Shown piece by piece: positions 24,097 through 35,731 of a stretch of DNA of 64,000 bases (within the stretch, counting starts at the first letter, position 1; each line of letters begins with the position of its first letter). The position numbers were made by a program, and so were the translations under genes. The notes under the pieces were generated by a model. It searched no databases and was not told the origin of the DNA. It saw nothing but the letters and a program-made list of their open reading frames with translations. The stretch lies in assembly GCA_016617785.1 (NCBI GenBank), contig JADILM010000002.1, positions 1,984,001 to 2,048,000 on the forward strand. Direction: 5' to 3'. The stretch is from Sporobolomyces roseus. Taxonomy: Eukaryota; Basidiomycota; Microbotryomycetes; Sporidiobolales; Sporidiobolaceae.

Positions 24097-24545
24097 AAAG
24101 ATCTCAAGGCCGTGAGGAACGAACGCATTCTTGCCTCCTCTGTCCTTGAGTTTGAAGGCGATGATCTGTGGAGGGAGATAGGAAAGGGAGAAATGAGTTT
24201 GACGTTTTGAAACTGAAAAATTCAACCGAGACGACGTACTTGAGCAATGATGGCACCGAATTTACCCGACGCGGCAGAGATACCGTGAGCGGTAGATCGG
24301 TAACGAGTAGGGAAGACTTCTCCAGGAACGACGAAAGTAGTAGTGTTGGGTCCAAAGTTTTGCATAAAGTTGGTAGCGCAGTACTATCCCGAGTCAAGTC
24401 GAGCGAGGATCAGTAATGATACCAAGTGAAAGCGATAGGAGTAGGCGAGAGAACTCACGAGGAAGACGAAAGCACCGACTGCGTTCTCCTTGAGTTTGTG
24501 ATATCCGAATCCCATACAACACAGGAGAATAGCGAGGGCAAGAGA
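24097..24545 (-). pseudogene. Truncated duplicate of the PHO84-type transporter gene
   Basis: About 450 bp that align with 27032-27478, inside the intact transporter gene, at about 95 percent identity by eye. Two introns are included, so this is a DNA-level segmental copy, not a retrocopy. It keeps the exon reading [16 protein letters not shown] to SGKFGAII and flanking exon parts. It lacks the start, the first eight membrane helices and the C-terminus. Identity stops abruptly at both ends: caagatctcaagg on one side and gcgagggc on the other. It cannot encode a transporter. Confidence 0.88.
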
Positions 24546-25029
24546 ACATTGAGCGTGACGAGAAAGCGTCACTAGTGGCCAGCGAACCGGTGTGCTGGTC
24601 TTGCAGAGCTCAGATCGAAGATCTCTTCCCCTGAGAATCTGGTCCGATCTCGAGTTCTTTTCATATCTCCTGCATCTACCTCTGACACCTGCCGTAGCCT
24701 ACCCGCATGGTAGCCCCACCTTGCTGTCTGAGGAGTTGGAGCGTCAATGGGACTGCATTTCATGCGAAAGTCGAGATCTGCGGAAGTGAGAAACAAGGAT
24801 AGGCAAAACATTGCGGGCACTAGAGGCGAAATCGAAGTAACGAAGAAAATTAAGGAAAGGCGAAGCCGGCGAAGTGGTGGACTGGATTGCGGAAGTAGGA
24901 GAGCAAAGAGCGGAAGTATGGGTAAAGAAAAGGGGTGAAGGAGGAGTTCAAAGTCCTCACAGAGCGTCCTCGGTCGAGCTGCTTTGAGGGGATGAGTCAG
25001 TATCAACTTGCCGACAGAAGGGAAATAGC
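24546..25029. other. Region between the transporter fragment and the F-box/LRR gene
   Basis: About 480 bp. A minus-strand open frame at 24572-25063 overlaps the end of the F-box gene in another frame and has no domain. No gene seen. Confidence 0.4.
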
Positions 25030-26163
25030 TTACACTACCTCCTCGGTCTCTTCCCGATACCAACTATTTTCATCACCCCTCGTATCATTCCATAATCGCG
25101 ACACTGGATGATCTCCTTCGAGTGACTTCGGTAGGAGAGCGACGATAAGACGATACGCTTCGGAGTCGGAAGGTATTTGACGAACTTCGAAAATGGCATG
25201 ATCGGGAAAAATGAGTTGTTTCGCTTCGAACCTGCGAAGATTTGGAGGAAACGAGATGATGACTTCGACGAGAGTGACTGGTGAAGGATGTGAGATGGTT
25301 CCTGGATTGAGGTACACTCGGCACTTGCGTAGTGAGACTAGCCGTCTGAGGTGGGAGAGGAAGCTTGTGAACCTGGCTTGGTATTTGAAGGAGGGCGAGT
25401 CGATCCGGAGGCAGTCGAGGTTTGAGCAGGTTGTCAGCCAATCGAATGCTTGCGAGCACACAAAGTCTTCATACAAGCTGCATTTGCGGAGAGCGTCGAC
25501 GTCGAAGTTGGCGTTGGCAAGGAAGCGAGGAATGGTAGAGCCGTAATCGGAATGATACAGCGATAGAGATAATTCCGGCACTTTCTTGCGGCGCTCTTCA
25601 GGGGAGATGGAGGTTCTGCTCTCCTCCTGTGAGATAGAGCGTAGTCCGGATAGAGAGAAGCTCCGAAGAGAGGGAAAGCCGTCGATGAATATGGATGAAA
25701 GCCGTGGTGTCCAGGCTAAATGAGGGAAGGCGAAGAGTCGAAATCGCAACAGATTCGGTAGCAGGCTGGCTTGATGGAGGATCTGGTCGAATCTTCGAGT
25801 CGGTTGGTTGATTTCGAGCCAGTCAAGTCCAACTAGCGTTCCCAGTAGATTTTTGAACGCTCGGCAGTCCTCTTCGTCTTGAGCCGCTCCTTCTGATACG
25901 AGGTCGCAATCTTGCTTGACTGCCTTGACTAGCTGGATGAATCGTGGATGCAGAGCGAAATGGGCGGACAGCGAAGGAAGGTCTCTGATATCGACTCCAA
26001 CGCGTTCCCAGCGAAGCGCTTGGCCTATCCCGGACCAGGTTCGACAGACAATCGAGAACGTCTTCCCTACTTCCAGCTGATCATTGAACTTGTAAGACCT
26101 GGGATCTCGGAGGTAAGAAGCGATTTCGTCGATGATCTCGACAGGTAGATGAGGCGTCGACAT
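25030..26163 (-). CDS. F-box / leucine-rich-repeat-like protein
   Basis: Intronless, 377 residues, from ATG 26163. The N-terminus MSTPHLPVEIIDEIASYLRD is a typical F-box start (P-x-E-I-[IL]-x-x-I), followed by VCRTWSGIGQALRWERV, the usual F-box end in basidiomycete families. The rest has Leu-rich segments spaced like degenerate LRRs (SLRSFSLSGLRSI, NLDCLRIDSPSF, NLRRFEAKQL). Such genes form large lineage-specific families of SCF substrate receptors in basidiomycetes. It lies between the broken and intact transporter copies. Substrate unknown. Confidence 0.82.
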   Translation of the reverse strand: MSTPHLPVEIIDEIASYLRDPRSYKFNDQLEVGKTFSIVCRTWSGIGQALRWERVGVDIRDLPSLSAHFALHPRFIQLVKAVKQDCDLVSEGAAQDEEDCRAFKNLLGTLVGLDWLEINQPTRRFDQILHQASLLPNLLRFRLFAFPHLAWTPRLSSIFIDGFPSLRSFSLSGLRSISQEESRTSISPEERRKKVPELSLSLYHSDYGSTIPRFLANANFDVDALRKCSLYEDFVCSQAFDWLTTCSNLDCLRIDSPSFKYQARFTSFLSHLRRLVSLRKCRVYLNPGTISHPSPVTLVEVIISFPPNLRRFEAKQLIFPDHAIFEVRQIPSDSEAYRLIVALLPKSLEGDHPVSRLWNDTRGDENSWYREETEEVV

Positions 26164-26896
26164 GTTGCGATCAGGACGAGACTAGGGAGAGCCTGGTGAC
26201 TGAGCAAGATACAGACAACTCACGAGGTGAGAGCCACGGAACTCACGAATCGGGAATTGGTCGAAAGAAGCGAGGGGAAGGAAGAAGCTGCAATCGCTCA
26301 GATGATCAGCTCAAACGCACAGTGCAGTTGATGGAGCTCAAGAGTGCTTACAGAAGTCACTACGAGTCTGCGCTGTTGTATTTGAGTCGAGTTGAGATGA
26401 CCACTGTTGAGAGGAGATTCGAGTCGTGTTCGAGGATTAGCTGTTGAGGCGTACTTACAGAGTGTACAGTCGATGTCTCTGGGCTGATCTGAGCTAGTTC
26501 TAGCCGGATTCGAATGTCGTGTGAATGGTAAGAATCCAACTTGCTCGTTTCATCTCGCCTTCGCTTTCGTCTTCGACGTACTCCTCATTTTAGCTGTTTA
26601 GCTCCCTGTAGGACAGCTAGGAGGTCAGATCTCGCTCTCAGGCATGGCGCGCTAGCTCTACAGCTTTTCCTCGCTCAGAGACACCTTTTCGCAACTTGCA
26701 AGCTCTCTTTAGGCGACAACTTCGCAAGGAGAGAAAACGAGTGTGCGTTCCAAGTAAGGAGGATGGTATAAGGAAAGTCTAAAAGAGTGTACAGGAAAGA
26801 ACGACGTGAAGTATTGAAACGAAACCCCCTAAAAACCGAAATGCTACAGAGTGACCCAAATTATTGACCGAATACTATTGCTGAGAGGGAGGAGGC
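26164..26896. other. Region between the F-box/LRR gene and the transporter
   Basis: About 730 bp holding the F-box promoter side, copy 2 of the dispersed repeat (26481-26560) and the transporter 3' UTR. Open frames at 26196-26447 and 26541-26771 have no recognisable content. Confidence 0.4.
26481..26560 (+). repeat. Dispersed 70-bp repeat, copy 2
   Basis: Same sequence and orientation as 16366-16440. Both copies lie about 320 bp upstream of a minus-strand start codon (16037 and 26163). This suggests a shared upstream element or a small inserted sequence. Confidence 0.7.
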
Positions 26897-28983
26897 TTAG
26901 ACGTGGTTGGAGCCAGAGGCAGTAGGGGCAGTAACGAAGTGATCTTGGTCCTCGCCGGAAAGTTCTTCGAGGGATTTACCCTTCGTTTCGGGGATAAGGA
27001 GGGTCGAAAAGATACCAGTGAACATGAAGAGGGCGAAGATCTCAAGGATATGAGGAACGAACGCATTCTTGCCTCCTCTGTCCTTGAGTTTGAAGGCGAT
27101 GATCTGTGGAGGGAGATAGGAAAGGGAGAAATGAGTTTGAAGTTTTGAAACTGAAAATTCAACCGAGACTACGTACTTGAGCGATGATCGCACCGAATTT
27201 ACCCGATGCGGCAGAGATACCGTGAGCGGTAGATCGGTAACGAGTAGGGAAGACTTCTCCAGGAACGACGAAAGTAGTAGTGTTGGGTCCAAAGTTTTGC
27301 ATAAAGTTGGTAGCGCAGTACTATCCCGAGTCAAGTCGAGCGAGGATCAGTAATGATATCAAGTGTAAGCGATAGGAGTAGGCGAGAGAACTCACGAGGA
27401 AGACGAAAGCACCGACTGCGTTCTCCTTGAGTTTGTGATATCCGAATCCCATGCAGCACAGGAGAATAGTGAGGGCGATGAAACCGGTGAGTTGGAGAGG
27501 CTTGCGACCCCATCGGTCGATGAGCAGGAAGGCAGCCCAGAATCCAGCTGTTTTGCGAGCGAAAAGAATCAGATTGAGCTCGAGAGGAGAAGAAAGTGAG
27601 ACGAAAAGAGACGTACGAATGAGTCCAGCGACCGTGATGATCAAGTTTCCGACAGAGAGGTTGAAGAGAGAGTGGTAACGGATCTCTTGAGGAGTTCCAG
27701 TAGTGACAGCTCCGTAACCGATAGCGCTGAGAATGAGGGAAGAGTTGAGACCAAGACCGTAGAAAGCGACGTCGAGGGCGAACCAGGAGTAAGCGGTACC
27801 GAAGAGGACCTTTCCGTGTTGCCATTGTCCAAAGTGACGACGGAAATCAGCCCAGGAAGCTTTGGGAGCAGCGACATGTTGGACGGTAGGCTCGGAATCG
27901 GCGACGTATTTGCCAGACGAAAGGTAAGCGTCAACGTCGGAGGTAGCTTGCTTGATGTTGCGCTCGACGTCCATGGTGAATCGAGGAGTTTCGGGGAGAG
28001 TGAGACGGAAGTAGAGAGCGACGGCACCGGGAACAGCTCCGAGACCGATCAAGAGACGCCAGGTGAAGTCGAGGTGGTGAGCGTAGTTGACAGGATCGTT
28101 GATGATTTGCTTCTTGAAGGCAGCGAGGCAGGCCATTGAAGTAACTAGCATCGCAGTCGGAAAGTGTCAGCTCGTCTCATCTCGATTTCAGAAACTGAGG
28201 GAAGTGACTCACGAGCAGCGGCGAACTGTCCCCATCCTTGCGACCAGAAGGTAGCGACCATCATGCGACCACGGATGCGAGTAGCGGCGAATTCGGATGT
28301 GATACAAGCTGAGAGAGGGTAATCTCCTCCGATTCCGACACCCATAATGAATCGCCACATGACGAGGACACCGATGATAGAGACAGCAGGACCATGCCCG
28401 GCGACAGCTTGACCGAGAGTAGCAATGATGACTGGGCGACGAAGGGAAAAGAAAAGTCAGCTTTCGAAATGTAGGAACGCTGAGAGAAGGTTCGACTTAC
28501 TGATCATTAACTCGATACCGTACATGCGTTTACGACCGACTCGATCAGCGAGGTAACCGAAGAGGAGTTGACCAATGAGAGTTCCAACGGGAGTAGCGAT
28601 TTTGAGTCCGAGATCTTGGTTAGGAGTAAGAGCTCCCTTGTGCGATCCCATGTTGTAGACGTAACCGATCATGCCGACGGCCAAGTTGATAGCGAAGATA
28701 TCGTAGGCATCTAGGTAGTGGAGAGAGCGAGGGATGGTCAGCGAAAGAACAGGAATTTTTGGAGAAAGGGCGAAGAAGTCGATCCTTCGTCTTCGACTTC
28801 TTTCCCTCCTTTCCGGTACGAAGGACACTCACCAGTGAAGAACCCTACGCCGGCAACGCAGCAAGCTTTCACATGGAACCATCCGAATTTCGCGTTGTCT
28901 ACTTCAGCTAAAGCAGCTCGTCGTTTCGCGTTGAGATCCATGGCGGCGTCGGAAATAGATCCTTCCTTCTCGTTGAATGACAT
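26897..28983 (-). CDS. PHO84: Inorganic phosphate transporter, MFS PHO84 type
   Basis: H+-coupled phosphate symporter of the major facilitator superfamily, plasma membrane. Start [16 protein letters not shown] (28983). Exons then give [19 protein letters not shown] (helix 1, with the DAYDxF signature), [16 protein letters not shown] (the MFS loop 2-3 motif), [19 protein letters not shown], the PESPR-like [65 protein letters not shown] and the [11 protein letters not shown] end. The order matches Pho84 throughout. At least seven exons. A truncated copy of its 3' half lies 2.5 kb away at 24097-24545. In yeasts it is induced by phosphate starvation; no Pho4 site was searched for. Confidence 0.93.
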
Positions 28984-29905
28984 GGTCGAAGCTGGTCGAG
29001 AGACTAGAGTAGGTGAAGGAGAGGAGGGCGGTTAAGAAGTGGACGAAGAAGAGAGAAGAGAGGAGGGAATATTTTGGTCGAGTTGATCGAGGGTTCTCCT
29101 CGAACCAGGCACTGTACGATCTTCCATATGGGCCTTATTTGGAAACGACTTCTATTCGCAAAAAATAGGACGAACGTGTTGGAGGTTTTTTTGCGCACGT
29201 TTTTGACAAGAATCAACGAAAACTCACCTCTTGGACGATATCCCTGTCGGTGTTTCGCACTAATTCGAGCTCATACGACATCTACAGAGTTCATTTGGCC
29301 TATACAACGATTTTGAGCGTCGCAAACGATGGGAAAGAGCGTAAAGAGAGGACCCACGTTCGACTTGTAGCGATTTTTTCAACGTTGAGAGGCGGGGTCT
29401 CGATCACATTGAGGCCTTTTTCCAGCTTCGGAGTTTGTCCGCTTTCGCACGCTGTACCCAACCAATCAGACGCTATCAAACACCCTAGCACGGATTCATA
29501 GGATTGCCGTTCCCCGGAGGGCGACTTTTGCATTGAGTGAATTTGCGAGTCGCCCTGTCTTTTCGAATTTCGACTCAGCGGTCTATCGGTTTCTATTGAA
29601 CAGCGGTCGACACGTTCGAGCTAGAGAGTGAATCTCCGAGTGATTCGCCGACGACGGAGTGCTTCTAGACGAGGTACTCAACGTTACGTCGAGGTCGAGA
29701 GCGAATGAAGTGTTGTGAAATCAACGTTGCTCGAACAGTAGAGGAAGCACGTTCGCAGAGGAGGTCGCCGTAGCGTCAAAGTAAAGTGGAGACTGTTTGC
29801 AAACGGGATAGAGTCAGCTTGGAAACAGCACGAGACGAAGTTTCGAAATTGCGAAGGAAAGGAGAAACGAACGAAACTATTTTCGAGATATACCGAGAAG
29901 CTCTG
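28984..29905. other. Upstream region of the phosphate transporter
   Basis: About 920 bp with the transporter promoter. It includes A/T-rich runs near 29155-29200 (aaaaaataggacg, ggtttttttgcg). Several short frames without family features. No RNA gene recognised. Confidence 0.4.
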
Positions 29906-30208
29906 ATGCTCCACCGACGACTTCGATGGTATCCTCGAGTATCTTCGCCGCCGAGCCGAGGCAGTTTTGTGTCCAGCGACAGCGACTGGAGGCAGAAAAT
30001 CGAAGAATCCGCTTCTTCGCGACGACTGCACGCTCTGATCGATCAGATCTTCCCTCTTGAGCTCACTGGTCAACAACAGCAGTCATATTGTCTCTTTGAG
30101 GCCATCCTTCCAGCTCGAGAGGGACTTGACGGAGCCGCTGAGAATGAGGAAGAGGAAACAGGTGGATCAGCGAAGGAGCAAGATCAAAGCCATGCATTTG
30201 ACCGATAG
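29906..30208 (+). CDS. Possible small protein, about 100 residues, unknown
   Basis: Open frame from ATG 29906 (MLHRRLRWYPRVSS) to TAG 30208, ending in an acidic, Gln/Glu-rich tail. The frame stays open upstream to 29774 with coding-like content (LETARDEVSKLRRKG) but has no ATG there. A real gene would therefore need an upstream exon; an acceptor-like GAGTCAG lies near 29818. Codon choice resembles the neighbours. No domain recognised and no clear partner; it could be an accidental frame. Confidence 0.3.
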   Translation: MLHRRLRWYPRVSSPPSRGSFVSSDSDWRQKIEESASSRRLHALIDQIFPLELTGQQQQSYCLFEAILPAREGLDGAAENEEEETGGSAKEQDQSHAFDR

Positions 30209-30526
30209 TACTGTATAGCAGGTAATAGAGCTCTATATGTGCTCACTGTAACAATCGAATGAGTAGTTGAGGTTCAGAAAGAGATTCTTCCTTCCTTCCT
30301 TCCTTCAACCTTGTTCGTCCAATCTCATCACACCTCGCTAGTACTCCTTCCAAGGGCTCAATCAACTCCGACAGTACCACCAACACCACAGGAGCAGAGT
30401 CAAGCCGCAACAAGCTTCCCTCGCTTTCCCTCAACTTTTCATCTATCTCAAACCTTTCTCACCTCACTACGCCTCGCAAGCCTCTCCTACACCTCTACAA
30501 ACATCAACAGCCTATAGTTGAACATT

Positions 30527-31940
30527 ATGGGGAAATCTACAGCGGTCAAACGAGATGTTTACTTCCGTTCAGCGAAAGAAGATGGATATCGCGCTCGTTC
30601 AGCCTACAAACTCCTTCAATTAGATGAACAGTTTGCTCTGTTCAAGGGTGTGGAACGATGTGTCGATCTATGCGCTGCTCCAGGTACGTTTCTCTGCCCT
30701 TGTTCGACTAGAACCTACGAAAACTAATCGAATACCAGCGAGAAGCGTAGGTTCTTGGTCGCAAGTCCTCTCACAGAAGCTGTATACGAAAGAAGAACCT
30801 GCAACGTACGACGAGGAAAACGCTCGTATCGTAGCTGTCGATTTGCAACCAATGGTGAGTTTCTACATCTCGTAATTCGAATCGCTTTGTCTACTTACCT
30901 GACTCTCGCTCTCTACCTTTCTCAGGCTCCACTGCCAGGTGTCATTCAGATCGAGGGAGATATTACAAAGACTCAGACAGCAGAGCAGATTATCGATCAC
31001 TTCAAGGGAAAACGAGCGGATCTCGTAGTTTGCGATGGAGCTCCTGATGGTATGTTCCTCCTCTTTGACTCTTGACTGGTCTGTGACTGACTTTGAATAC
31101 ACTCGTTAAGTCACTGGTCTGCACGATCTCGACGAATTCGTTCAAGCGCAACTACTACTCGCTGTTTGTCGCATCCTCCCTTCCCCTTCCTCCGTTCCCG
31201 CAGCTCACCTCCTATCTCTTGCAGGCACTCAACATCACTCTAGCAGTACTTCGACCAGGAGGAAACTTTGTCGCTAAGATCTTCAGAGGTCGAGACGTTA
31301 CTTTACTCTATGATCAATTACGGTGTTTCTTTGAAAGAGTGACTTGTGCAAAGCCGAGAAGTTCAAGGAACAGTAGTCTGGGTGCGTCATCAATCTTCAC
31401 TATCTGCCGCTCGAATCCAGTGACTTATAGGGGTACGGTAACTCACAGAGGCTTTTGTCGTTTGTGAGAACTTCCGAGAAGGGTTCACAGCGGATCTCAC
31501 AAATCCTTTACTCGACTTCTCCTATTCGAACGCCTCAACACCACCATCTCAATCACAGATCGATCAGAAAGCAGCAGATGGACGAACAGAAGAGGAACAA
31601 ACGAATGACATTGCTGGATCGATGAGATTTATCGCTCCTTTCGTTGCTTGTGGTGATCTTAGGTGGGCCTGGCTTTCCTCAGTGTCGTCCCTGTACCATT
31701 CACTGAGTTTGAATTGTCATTGACTCATAGTGGCTTCGATTCCGAAACCCATTATCCTCTGCTGAACAAAGATATCTCGAGCGAACCTTTACAACCGCCG
31801 ACAGCCCCGGCGTACAAGGAATTCATGGTGAAACGAAGGTACGCACGGAAGGTCTCTTTTATCCGGACTCTGCCAGCTGATACTTGGTTTCTTTCGCACG
31901 TAGGCAAGGGGTATTCGATCAGAAATCGGGGTCAACTTGA
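30527..31940 (+). CDS. TRM7: tRNA 2'-O-ribose methyltransferase (TRM7/FTSJ1)
   Basis: Methylates positions 32 and 34 of tRNA anticodon loops with SAM. ATG 30527 opens [20 protein letters not shown], the conserved Trm7 start. The exon 1-2 join gives DLCAAPGSWSQVL (SAM motif I). Later exons give [20 protein letters not shown] (catalytic Asp), [13 protein letters not shown] (catalytic Lys) and [14 protein letters not shown]. Exon 1 ends at 30683 before GTACGT; the last exon follows a CACGTAG acceptor and stops with TGA at 31938-31940. At least seven exons. The yeast partners Trm732/Trm734 are not in the window. Confidence 0.94.
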
Positions 31941-32304
31941 GCAGTAATTCGAATCCAGTAATTCGAATCCCGTAATAGAACCATCTCATACCCGATCCAT
32001 TTCTGTCTCTCGAACAACATGAGATACAATACGACGGCCTCGCGTCGTGAGGATGAGAACGAGAGTTTGACCTTGCAAACGAAAAAGATAAAGAGAGACG
32101 ATCGGAGAAATGCTAGAACGAAGAACTGAAAGAAAGGAATCGCGTGCGAACGAAAAGGGAGCCGAGGGAAGATGAGGAAGGGTATCAAAGAGAATAGATG
32201 CTACAATCGAGAATGAAAAAAAGAAAGAAATAATGCGTTTTCCGTAACGTTCAAGAAAAGAGACTTCACCTCGCTCCTCCCACCGAGCTCTGCACAGCGT
32301 CTGC
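31941..32304. other. Convergent 3' region between TRM7 and the GT90 gene
   Basis: About 360 bp. A 13-nt unit (gtaattcgaatcc) is repeated back-to-back right after the TRM7 stop (31945-31974). An A-rich stretch lies near 32210-32230. Minus-strand open frames here have no recognisable product. Confidence 0.4.
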
Positions 32305-35264
32305 TCACGCTCCAGGTCCATCGTAATCCATCGACTCTCGATCATAGGCTGTAAACGGGAGATGGCAAAGTCAGTCAAACGAGCAAGAAAGACTTAGCGA
32401 AATTTCTCCCTTACCTGACACTCTCGCCCATTCCAACGTCAATCGAAAGAAGTCTACGAAAACCGCTTTGTGAGTTCCTCCATCACTACTCGAGATAGAG
32501 AGAATCGGGGTGGGGACTCACAAGCTTCCATATCTGCATATCTCCAAAACCGTTCCGTATAATCTTTGCCATTATCCGCAATCTGTTTCGCCAGTTGTTC
32601 GTGATGGTTCTGACCGTCCAAGTCTCCCGAGAAGAATGCGAGCACGTCGAACAAGTCGGTGTAATCGATCTTGATCGGGATGTAACTGGATTCGTTGGCG
32701 AGAGAGTCAGAGAGGCAATTTGAGAGTGGGAGAGAGAGAAAGGAACTCACTGAACCCAAGGTTGAATCCATCCGGCGTACCTAGAGTCAGAACACAGCGA
32801 AAGAGATGAGCTTCGATACTCGAAAGTGCGAAGAGTTAAGAGAAAGAAAACTGACCACTCTGGAAAGATTGTCGATTTGAGTACGGCCGAATTCGTACTC
32901 AACAGCCGATGGAACCTCCCACTCCAAGCATTCCCATCCAAATCCAACATGTACTTGTACTCGTTCGCCTCGTTCCAACCAAACGTCCGTTGAAAATCAA
33001 AAGTATCCCTCACAGCTTGACAACTCCCATCTTCCTCACTACACTGACCTTCCCTTCCCGTAAACGCGAAATCAACATATCTCTCCATCAAATCCATCGT
33101 TGGTACTTGTTTCTCGACTAAACTTTCGACCCCTACTGGAGTTTCTAAACCTTCTCCACTGAATCGAACGTTGCGAGAACCAGTAGAATCTTTCCCCATG
33201 AACCATAATCGAACTCGTTGTGAAGAACGCCACCAAGTTCCTCGATCAAACCAAACTCCCGTTGTAGAACCCCTCCAAACTGCTTTGTTATACTTCTTGT
33301 CCTCCCATAAAGGATCCCAAGGTTCTTTGTCCCAATATTGTTCGAGAGGAGTCAAGAGGATGTCGGAGTGTAAAGAGGTTTTAGCGAATGAGAATAAAGG
33401 TCGTAAGATTTGTGGTCTCATTCCTGGCCAACTCGTGAAACCTGTATGAACAATCGCAACCGTCTCATCAGTTTTCACGGGAAGGAGAAGGGATGGATGA
33501 CAGGGAAGCGGACACTCACCATGAAGGTATTGCCATTCTGGATTCGAACATAAATTCATCGTCTCTCGATGATCAGCGACGAAACTGGGTCCTTTCGGTA
33601 AATTATCAATCTCTAATCCATCGTAAGCCCTCCGCAACCTCGAGTTTGCTGGACACGCCAAAGGGAACCCCCATAACCTAGTATATAGAGATGAGAAGTC
33701 GAGTTTCAGCGAAAAGAAAGTCTCGAGTGGTGAGAAACGAAGAGAGAAAGCGTACGCTGCATCTTCATTCACTTCCTCATATTCATCCTCTTTCAGATCT
33801 ACACGGACACACACACTTCTCATCAGTATCTTGTCTCTCCTCCTTCCCTCGTCGAGAGAATCAAGAGAGAGAGAGATTTAGTCAAAACTCACATTTCCCT
33901 TGTCTCGCAGCTTGTAAATGTCTCGTCCTCCCTTTCTCATCCATCATGACACTAGGTCCATCATGTGCCGCCATCGTAATATTAACACCCTCCCTCAACG
34001 TTTTCCCATTTCTCTTGACTTCCCCTCCCACCACCCATTTACTCCACCTCTCCATCAATTTCTTCTGATCTTTAGCCCTGCCATCCTCTTTATGATTCCC
34101 ACTAATGACTACTTTTCCCGTAGTACTTGAAATCTCCATAGTGAAAGTACTTTGATCGATTTGTAATTTCTCTGCTCTCTCCCTAATCACTTTGGGTGGT
34201 AAAGCATAAAACAATTCGACATCTCTAAAAGTACTATCGAATTCATCGATCAAGATGACTTTGTTCTCTTGAGCGAATTCAAACCATTTATCGAAACCTC
34301 TAGGTGGGTTTCGACCATTGAAACGTCGTTTGTATTCCTTTACGGCTTGTTCGAGAGTTTTAGATTGTCGAGAGAGTTTAGATTCCCACGTCAAGGTGGC
34401 ATTGTGGATTAGGTCGAGAATTGGATGTCGGATTGAAGAGGAACGAGACGAGGTGGATTGGGAGGAGGAGGAGGTAGAAGAGAGGAGGGAAGATGGGGAG
34501 AGGAAGAGATGACCTGAAGGGTGGAGCGTGTAGAGTGAAGAACGTGCTGAGTAAAGTCCATTCTTTAGGTTCTGTACGAACACAAAATACAAAGGGATCA
34601 GCTCGAGGTGTTTCGAGCATCCGAAAGATTTAAGGAAACGTACTTTTAGTGAACTCATAGCTGATCTTCCTAATGATTCTCTACCATTACCACCTCCCAA
34701 CGTAGCGGCACATAACACTCCCAACAAGAATACGGGAATGAGAACCAAAGGATGTAACCTAGTTCTAGTCACGACCAAACTTCTCAACCAGCTGCTGCCT
34801 CCTCCTCCCTTGTTCGAGTTACTCCTACTATGATGTATCGGTATTCCTCCATTACTGAAATGGCGCCTCGAATGAATTGGAACTTGGGATGGATCGTCGG
34901 TTGAAGAAGAAGAAGGCGAGGAGGAAGATTCTTGATCGTGTAAGAGAGGGACGTGTACTGAAGAAGTGTTTCCATTGGGAGCAGTGAAGTGGGTTCTAGT
35001 TGGAGAACGTGATGAAGGAGGTGGGTAAGGGTTGGAATTGGAAGGGTTTAATGATATAGATTTCTCATTCGGGGTGAAATAACTCTGTTCTGCTCCATTC
35101 TGGTGAGTTGATCTGTTTGGGGACGAGTTATTGGAGGATAGAGAAGCGGTAGGACCCAAGGGAATGAAAGTTGCAGATGAAGGAGGAGTATCGGATGAAC
35201 AAGTCGTTTCTTCTATTGAGAATGAAGGAGTGTTCGGAGGTTGATACGTGTTACGGTGTTGCAT
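32305..35264 (-). CDS. Type II membrane glycosyltransferase, GT90 / CAP10 family
   Basis: GT90 enzymes transfer xylose or glucose; Cryptococcus Cxt1 and Cap10 are the fungal models. ATG 35264. The protein has a long Ser/Pro/Asn-rich cytosolic region, then one membrane anchor (LHPLVLIPVFLLGVLCAATLG, about 34770-34700) and a luminal stem. The catalytic region includes LRRAYDGLEIDNLP, WRGSTTGVWFDRGTWWRSSQ, NEANEYKYMLDLDGNAWSGR (the CAP10 signature, about 32995-32930) and YIPIKIDYTDLFDVLAFFSG. The final exons give YFFRLTLEWARVSAYDRES and end DGPGA with TGA at 32305-32307. About 800 residues. It likely acts in Golgi wall or capsule glycan synthesis; the sugar cannot be told from sequence. Confidence 0.9.
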
Positions 35265-35731
35265 TGTAGAGGTGGGTGTGCCTTGTTACTTGTAGTTCAT
35301 CAGCTCAGCTGCAGGGAATCGGAAGTCCGGGTGATAGAGTTGTGAGAAGACTCAAAACTGAGTCGAGAGTCAAGTCGCGCGTCGAAGGGGGGTATATTGT
35401 ATAGGGTTATAGATAATAGTCGGGTCGAGCTTGAGAGCGAAGAGCAAGGAGGAGTAGTCAAAGAGTGAATTCAACGGAGGTCGAGAACAATTCGCGACGG
35501 AGGGACTGAATCGTTCCTTCTCGCTCTACAGACTTGCCAGATTGAGCAAGTATCCTCTCGAAATACACAACCTTAAAAGTCCTTTTCTCTCCGGAGAGTG
35601 AGAATTTCACCCCCTGTCGGTTCTCTCTCTTTCCTTCTCTCTCCTTCCTTCCCTTTTCTTTCCCTTTCTCTTCCTCTCTTTCTCTCTCTTTTCTCTGTCG
35701 CGCTTCTGGGCTCTCTTCGCTTGTTTCTGTG
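35265..35731. promoter_or_regulatory. Divergent promoter region, strongly CT-rich
   Basis: About 470 bp between the GT90 and Hikeshi starts. The plus strand from about 35575 to 35720 is an almost pure pyrimidine tract (ctctctctttccttctctctcc), a common core-promoter and 5' UTR feature of highly expressed fungal genes. Which gene it serves is inferred from strand and distance: Hikeshi starts at 35732. Confidence 0.5.

Noticed and set aside
24572..25063. 163-codon minus frame next to the transporter fragment
   Set aside because: It overlaps the end of the F-box/LRR gene in another frame, has no domain and lies outside the duplicated segment.
31941..31980. tRNA gene suggested by ttcgaatcc
   Set aside because: No acceptor stem, D-arm or anticodon arm around it.
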